DNA of 64,000 nucleotides, from positions 62,001 through 126,000 of the forward strand of contig NZ_JASNRD010000002.1 of NCBI RefSeq assembly GCF_030412015.1. The letters run 5' to 3'. Positions 60,471 through 64,000 of this stretch are shown piece by piece (position 1 is the first letter of the stretch; each line of letters starts with the position of its first letter). Under the pieces are notes generated by a model. That model searched no databases, had not been told where the DNA came from, and saw only the letters and a list, made by a program, of their open reading frames with translations. Position numbers and translations under genes: made by a program. The stretch is from Massilia sp. YIM B02763. GTDB taxonomy: Bacteria > Pseudomonadota > Gammaproteobacteria > Burkholderiales > Burkholderiaceae_D.

Positions 60471-61121
60471 TCACGTTTTTGAACTATTTTTCCTGACATA
60501 ACCTCCTTTTTGCAACAACGGCAGCAGAATTGCTTGCGCTTTAGACAGTTCCTGCCATTGTTTCCCTATGGCACTACGAAGGCCGTTGGGCGAATTGGGA
60601 AGCCCCGCTTCTCGTACAATTGTTGCCGCAAGCTCAATTTCTGACACTGCACCGGACATCAGTTTTGTTACTCGAGCTGATGTGTCCGAGGTGGCACCAA
60701 CCGAGTCTACCTCGGGCAAAATGCTAAGCTCCGCTCGGATTTTCTTTATCTTCTCAGCATCGCAGCCGACTTGATACTCGCGACAGACCGCTACCGCATC
60801 AGAGAGCAAACGTAAAGCATCCGCTAGTCGCCAGCCAGGGTCACACTCGTGCTCTTGAGCCAACCTCTCTCGTTCTTTTCTCTCCGTGCGCGCAGGTCCG
60901 AAAATGCGACGCTCAAGATATTCCAACTCTTCGCTGGTATAGCTGTATTCCTCCTGCATTGCCTGCGGCACCTCTTCTGCGTCTATCGGAAGCGTCCCTG
61001 CGCTTTTGTACACTCGTTTTCTGTGCACGACTTCTTTGTCTTCACATAACGCTCGGTATCGAACTTCATCGACGCTCGTTCGCGTCAAGCGCCATCTATC
61101 ATTTTCAATTTTCGCGTACAT
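60471..61121 (-). CDS. Hypothetical accessory protein next to the palindrome array
   Basis: 216 residues from the ATG at 61121 (GGAG six bases ahead). N-terminal half mixed, with MYAKIENDRWRLTRTSVDEVRY; C-terminal half helical (DALRLLSDAVAVCREYQVG, SAIGKQWQELSKAQAILLPLLQ). No domain recognised. It is transcribed toward the array and ends ~200 bp from the last palindrome. Confidence 0.72.
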   Translation of the reverse strand: MYAKIENDRWRLTRTSVDEVRYRALCEDKEVVHRKRVYKSAGTLPIDAEEVPQAMQEEYSYTSEELEYLERRIFGPARTERKERERLAQEHECDPGWRLADALRLLSDAVAVCREYQVGCDAEKIKKIRAELSILPEVDSVGATSDTSARVTKLMSGAVSEIELAATIVREAGLPNSPNGLRSAIGKQWQELSKAQAILLPLLQKGGYVRKNSSKT

Positions 61122-61199
61122 CAGTTTCTCCGCAGTTAAAACCTGTATAGCAATCGGCACGGCTTCGCCGTCAGCGTGGAAAATTAACCGTAACCACTA

Positions 61200-61920
61200 G
61201 TGCCCGTATCTCGAGGCGCGGTGACGGCACTCTTACCATCGGCTAGAACAACTTCATTTCGCGTCAGGCCTGAGGGCGCTGAGCGGCAACCGTTGGATAA
61301 CCAGCGGCGGGCGGGACGGCGTTCAGCCGTCGCCATTGACAGACCGTTAGGCGTGCATAGGTCGCAGCGGAACCGAAAGAGCGTTATCGCGAGAACAGCT
61401 GCTCGCGAACGTGGCGGGCTGAGGCGGGGCGAAACCCCGCCGCCGGACAAGCGCGTGAGCGCTCGGCTGTTGGCCGTAGGCGTTCTGGCGCGGGCCCCCA
61501 AGTTGCGACGACGATACAACTGCTCGCAACTTGGGGAAGCCAGGTGTGCACGCACGCAGGTTCACGGCTGCATGCCGACGGGCCATGTGAACAGGGTGGC
61601 CTTACAGGTACGGTAGGGGTCCGGCGGCGGGGTTTCGCGCAGGCGAAGCCTGCCCGAGTGCACGTTTGCCTAGACAGACGTCGCGACGAATACACAGATG
61701 ATGCGCGCCCCAGCGCGCAAGGCAGGACAAGGGGACAGCACAGTTGCCCTGCCCGCGTCCGGCCGTGCATCGTTCCCTCGAGCGCACCAACAGTTGCTTT
61801 TGCGCGAGCGGTGGAGGTTATTGCATCGACGTAGCACGGTACCTATACGAGGGAGCTAGACAGTTCGCGCAAAGGTTCGCGAGCGGTCGACGGCCACCTT
61901 CGAAAACATCCATTTTTAGG
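61200..61920. other. GC-rich, hairpin-dense non-coding segment before the replication-relaxation gene
   Basis: Open frames here are Arg-rich and uncharacteristic and lack ribosome sites. Structure is abundant: GACGGC/GCCGTC near 61316, TCGCGAG (61387-61393) / CTCGCGA (61402-61408), CCCCAAGTTGCGA (61496-61508) / TCGCAACTTGGGG (61524-61536), and a 20-bp perfect inverted repeat, 61429-61448 against 61619-61638. Its composition is far more GC-rich than the flanks. Position upstream of a mobilisation-type gene makes an origin of transfer or replication, or a structured RNA, the leading options. Confidence 0.6.
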
Positions 61921-61927
61921 AGTACCA

Positions 61928-63073
61928 ATGAGACACGTCCCATTTCGGCGACCCGCAGTATCCTCACCTCAACAATCCCGACAAAAGTCACCTCCGCGCC
62001 AGGTCGAGCGCGGATTGACGAAGTATGTTCACGCGTCCATCTTGAGGCAAAAAATCGAGTTCCGTGCGTTGATGTGCTTAAATCGCTTTCGCTACGTACG
62101 TGCCATAGACATCGCTATTGATTGTTTTGCTGAACGGCCATACGCAGCAGCACGCCACGCGGCGCGGTTAGCAATCAGAGGACTAGTCAAAGGCGGCTAC
62201 GCGCTGAAATACCGCACCAAACGGCACCATACAATTTACGCGCTGACAGCCGCAGGCGCCAGACGGCTTGTCGAGGCATCCAGCAGTAGCATAGACGCCA
62301 GGTCGAGCATTCGCTCGGCAGCGAATCTTACTAATCCTGAACATTTGCTCTGGGCGAACTTCACAGTGCTTGCCTGCGAAGCTCGTGGTGTCCATGCGCT
62401 AACCGAATCTGAAGTCATGCGTGAGTTAAACGTTGGTACTAAAAAAATACCTCAAGCGGTCCAAGGTCTGCTGACGGTAAAGGCGCGGCGCAAAGTAGTG
62501 AACGCCGATGACGACGAGCCAACGAAAGTTCACCTTCGCCCAGATGCGTTGGCGTTCGAGGACGACGGCTTGGTTTGGTTTGAAATCGACGCAACGAAAC
62601 GGAGCGAGACAAGGCGAGCGCGATTGCTAGCATTGATACGCGCACTTGGCACCCAAATTCCCCTACTACGGACCTCAGCACGGTCTCGAGGTAGCAATCA
62701 CACTCTCGTTCGAATCGTGGTCTTAACGCTCGAGCCAGCAATGCTGGAAAGGTTGCGCTCCCTTATCAGGCAAGAGGTAAATAAATCAGCACGTCGAATC
62801 CTTACTGTGGATAGCGGCCACACACGACTCACTGGAGTTGAGCCAGATACGTACGCAGTATGGCGTGCAGTCTACAAGGAAGACGGTACCGAACAGGTCG
62901 ATGTTTGCGTCGGCCACATCGTGCTTCAGCTAGCGCCCACCTGGCTTCCTAATTACCAAGGAAATGACCCCTTTAAAAGCAAACCGAGAGGATGGTTTGA
63001 AGAAAACTACCTTCCTTATCGCCGAGCAGCATCCTTACCTACATGGCCAGCACCGATTACACCATTTATCTAA
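61928..63073 (+). CDS. Replication-relaxation-family protein (MobC-like, plasmid/ICE)
   Basis: 381 residues (AGGAG six bases before the ATG). An N-terminal winged helix (ALMCLNRFRYVRAIDIAIDCF, ARLAIRGLVKGGYALKY, HTIYALTAAGARRL) precedes a PD-(D/E)XK-like segment: D214-x in HLRPDALAFEDDGLVWFEIDATK. This is the architecture of the replication-relaxation family found on conjugative plasmids and ICEs, linked to relaxosome function. It follows the structured GC-rich segment directly. Confidence 0.7.
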   Translation: MRHVPFRRPAVSSPQQSRQKSPPRQVERGLTKYVHASILRQKIEFRALMCLNRFRYVRAIDIAIDCFAERPYAAARHAARLAIRGLVKGGYALKYRTKRHHTIYALTAAGARRLVEASSSSIDARSSIRSAANLTNPEHLLWANFTVLACEARGVHALTESEVMRELNVGTKKIPQAVQGLLTVKARRKVVNADDDEPTKVHLRPDALAFEDDGLVWFEIDATKRSETRRARLLALIRALGTQIPLLRTSARSRGSNHTLVRIVVLTLEPAMLERLRSLIRQEVNKSARRILTVDSGHTRLTGVEPDTYAVWRAVYKEDGTEQVDVCVGHIVLQLAPTWLPNYQGNDPFKSKPRGWFEENYLPYRRAASLPTWPAPITPFI

Positions 63074-63285
63074 CGTGCAACATGATTAACGTGGAGGCGC
63101 AGTATCAGCCGGATGCTTAATCGTGAATGCCGCAATTTTCCTGCTCGTCGGATTCGCATCAGCGTATATCAAATCTAAGGACCAAACACTGATGTTCAAC
63201 TCCGTTGCCGCCAGCGAATATCGATAGTTGCTATACGTTGTTGGAGCAGCTCAAACGTAGCTCCTTTTCTAGATAAGGACAGCAC

Positions 63286-63621
63286 ATGCAAGCATTTGCA
63301 AACGTAGCAACTCAGCCAGAACGTAAAGTAAGCAAAACCACGCAGAGAGGATATTACGAGTTTCGTGCATGCGAAAGTCAGCGGGGGGAAGACAAGTTTC
63401 CAACATGGTACACGATACGAATTATGAAGGATGAAGACCCCAAACTATTCAAGGGGGACTTCGTTAAGGTAACCGGAAAGTTAAAAGCAGATTTCTATCT
63501 TTCGCGGGAAGGCAAACCCACCGGCACGCTGCTCATCATTGCCTTTGAAGCGGCGAAGATTAGCAAGCCGGTCACTCAAATGCAAATTCAAAAAACTGAG
63601 GCCGACTTGGCCACCTCGTAG
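63286..63621 (+). CDS. Single-stranded DNA-binding-like OB-fold protein
   Basis: 111 residues. Beta-strand pattern and the sequence FPTWYTIRIMKDEDPKLFKGDFVKVTGKL, followed by LLIIAFEAAKI, fit an OB-fold of the type found in mobile-element SSB or STY4534-like replication proteins. It lacks the acidic C-terminal tip of housekeeping SSB. A terminator follows at 63631. Confidence 0.7.
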   Translation: MQAFANVATQPERKVSKTTQRGYYEFRACESQRGEDKFPTWYTIRIMKDEDPKLFKGDFVKVTGKLKADFYLSREGKPTGTLLIIAFEAAKISKPVTQMQIQKTEADLATS

Positions 63622-63630
63622 CTTATTGAT

Positions 63631-63657
63631 GGCGTCCCTCAACGGGGCGCCTTTTTT
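63631..63657 (+). terminator. Rho-independent terminator of the SSB-like gene
   Basis: GGCGTCCC / GGGGCGCC stem (63631-63638, 63644-63651; one G-T pair), loop TCAAC, followed by TTTTTT. Confidence 0.85.
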
Positions 63658-64000
63658 AATTGCCAAAATAAGCTTCTTGTCCGACAAATCGTCCCGGGAT
63701 TGAGGTGCTGTTCCGTGCTAGTCGCCCATGCGTGAACTGGGCAACATCTTCAGCGTACTCCTGCGTATAACACCCTCGCGACGAGCTTGCTCTTAGCCAA
63801 GATGTTATCGCATTCGTCGAAGATGCCTTGCCCAGTATCCCAACGATATAAATGTGATAGATAGCGGTGGCGTCATGTCACCTTAAAGGGCGATTTCAGC
63901 GCTGAAATTCTGAACGAATTTATGACGTTTCCCTGCCCTGCTATCGCGAGCTAAGTCTCCAGCCCCAGCTTTTGGGAGCCCGCTAGCTGTCCTGAGCCAG
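63658..64000. other. Non-coding end of window with a seventh palindrome copy
   Basis: No gene is supportable in the last ~340 bp. The one clear element is an exact ATTTCAGCGCTGAAAT at 63893-63908, identical to the array copies at 59.5-60.3 kb. A new array may begin here beyond the window. Confidence 0.75.

Noticed and set aside
61200-61616. 138-aa open frame in the GC-rich segment
   Set aside because: Arg-rich, no ribosome site, overlaps several perfect hairpins and competing frames; better explained as structured non-coding DNA.

Overview
The window is a stretch of a GC-rich betaproteobacterial chromosome, most likely an Oxalobacteraceae (Massilia-like) genome. The evidence is the gene mix (phaB-type acetoacetyl-CoA reductase, AsmA, many TonB-dependent receptors, beta-proteobacterial porin), the strong GC3 bias of the first 52.7 kb, and the interspersed palindromes around genes. 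From about 52.73 kb to the end the DNA is visibly AT-richer and the gene content changes, so the right 11 kb looks like one or more integrated elements.

Core region. 0-5.2 kb: end of a diguanylate cyclase, LOG-family nucleotidase with a TetR regulator, a tandem-receiver response regulator, a membrane-anchored lipase overlapping trmJ, and suhB. 5.2-14.3 kb: RhlE-type helicase, MarR regulator with a paired operator, Hyi-like isomerase, two secreted or hypothetical proteins, phaB, mtfA and a peroxiredoxin-glutaredoxin fusion. 14.9-30 kb: an envelope and stress cluster containing three OmpA-domain proteins, two BON lipoproteins, five glycine-zipper proteins, AI-2E and YihY membrane proteins, a YqjD/YqjE-like operon, a ferritin-like protein, AsmA, and a Crp/Fnr regulator. 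30-52.7 kb: two TonB-dependent receptors, NudK-like Nudix hydrolase, a membrane-lipid group (Gcr-like membrane protein, phospholipase D, PAP2, lipid kinase, metallophosphoesterase), a small gene behind two tandem LexA boxes, sulfate-binding protein, two paralogous anchored SDRs, a porin, an amylase remnant, an amidase and a zinc-ribbon protein.

Accessory region (52.7-64 kb). A three-gene overlapping operon ends in a PD-(D/E)XK nuclease-like protein. Facing it is a two-gene unit of a TauD-like Fe(II)/2-oxoglutarate dioxygenase and a HEPN plus zinc-ribbon protein. A 28-nt tRNA-Ser 3' end with its own terminator lies at 57.53 kb and looks like an attachment-site scar. Next come a small HTH protein, a coiled-coil protein, and an array of six copies of the 16-bp palindrome ATTTCAGCGCTGAAAT (one of them offset by a base) spaced 133-175 bp apart. 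These are followed by an unknown protein, a hairpin-dense GC-rich segment, a replication-relaxation-like protein and an SSB-like protein. A seventh palindrome copy lies at 63.89 kb. The element is probably integrative and mobilisable; its integrase and most transfer genes are outside the window.

Seven copies of an 83-125 bp interspersed palindrome sit 17-36 bp behind stop codons through the core part, and a second, 21-bp palindrome family occurs between 43 and 50 kb. All functional statements rest on motif recognition by eye; no database search was possible.
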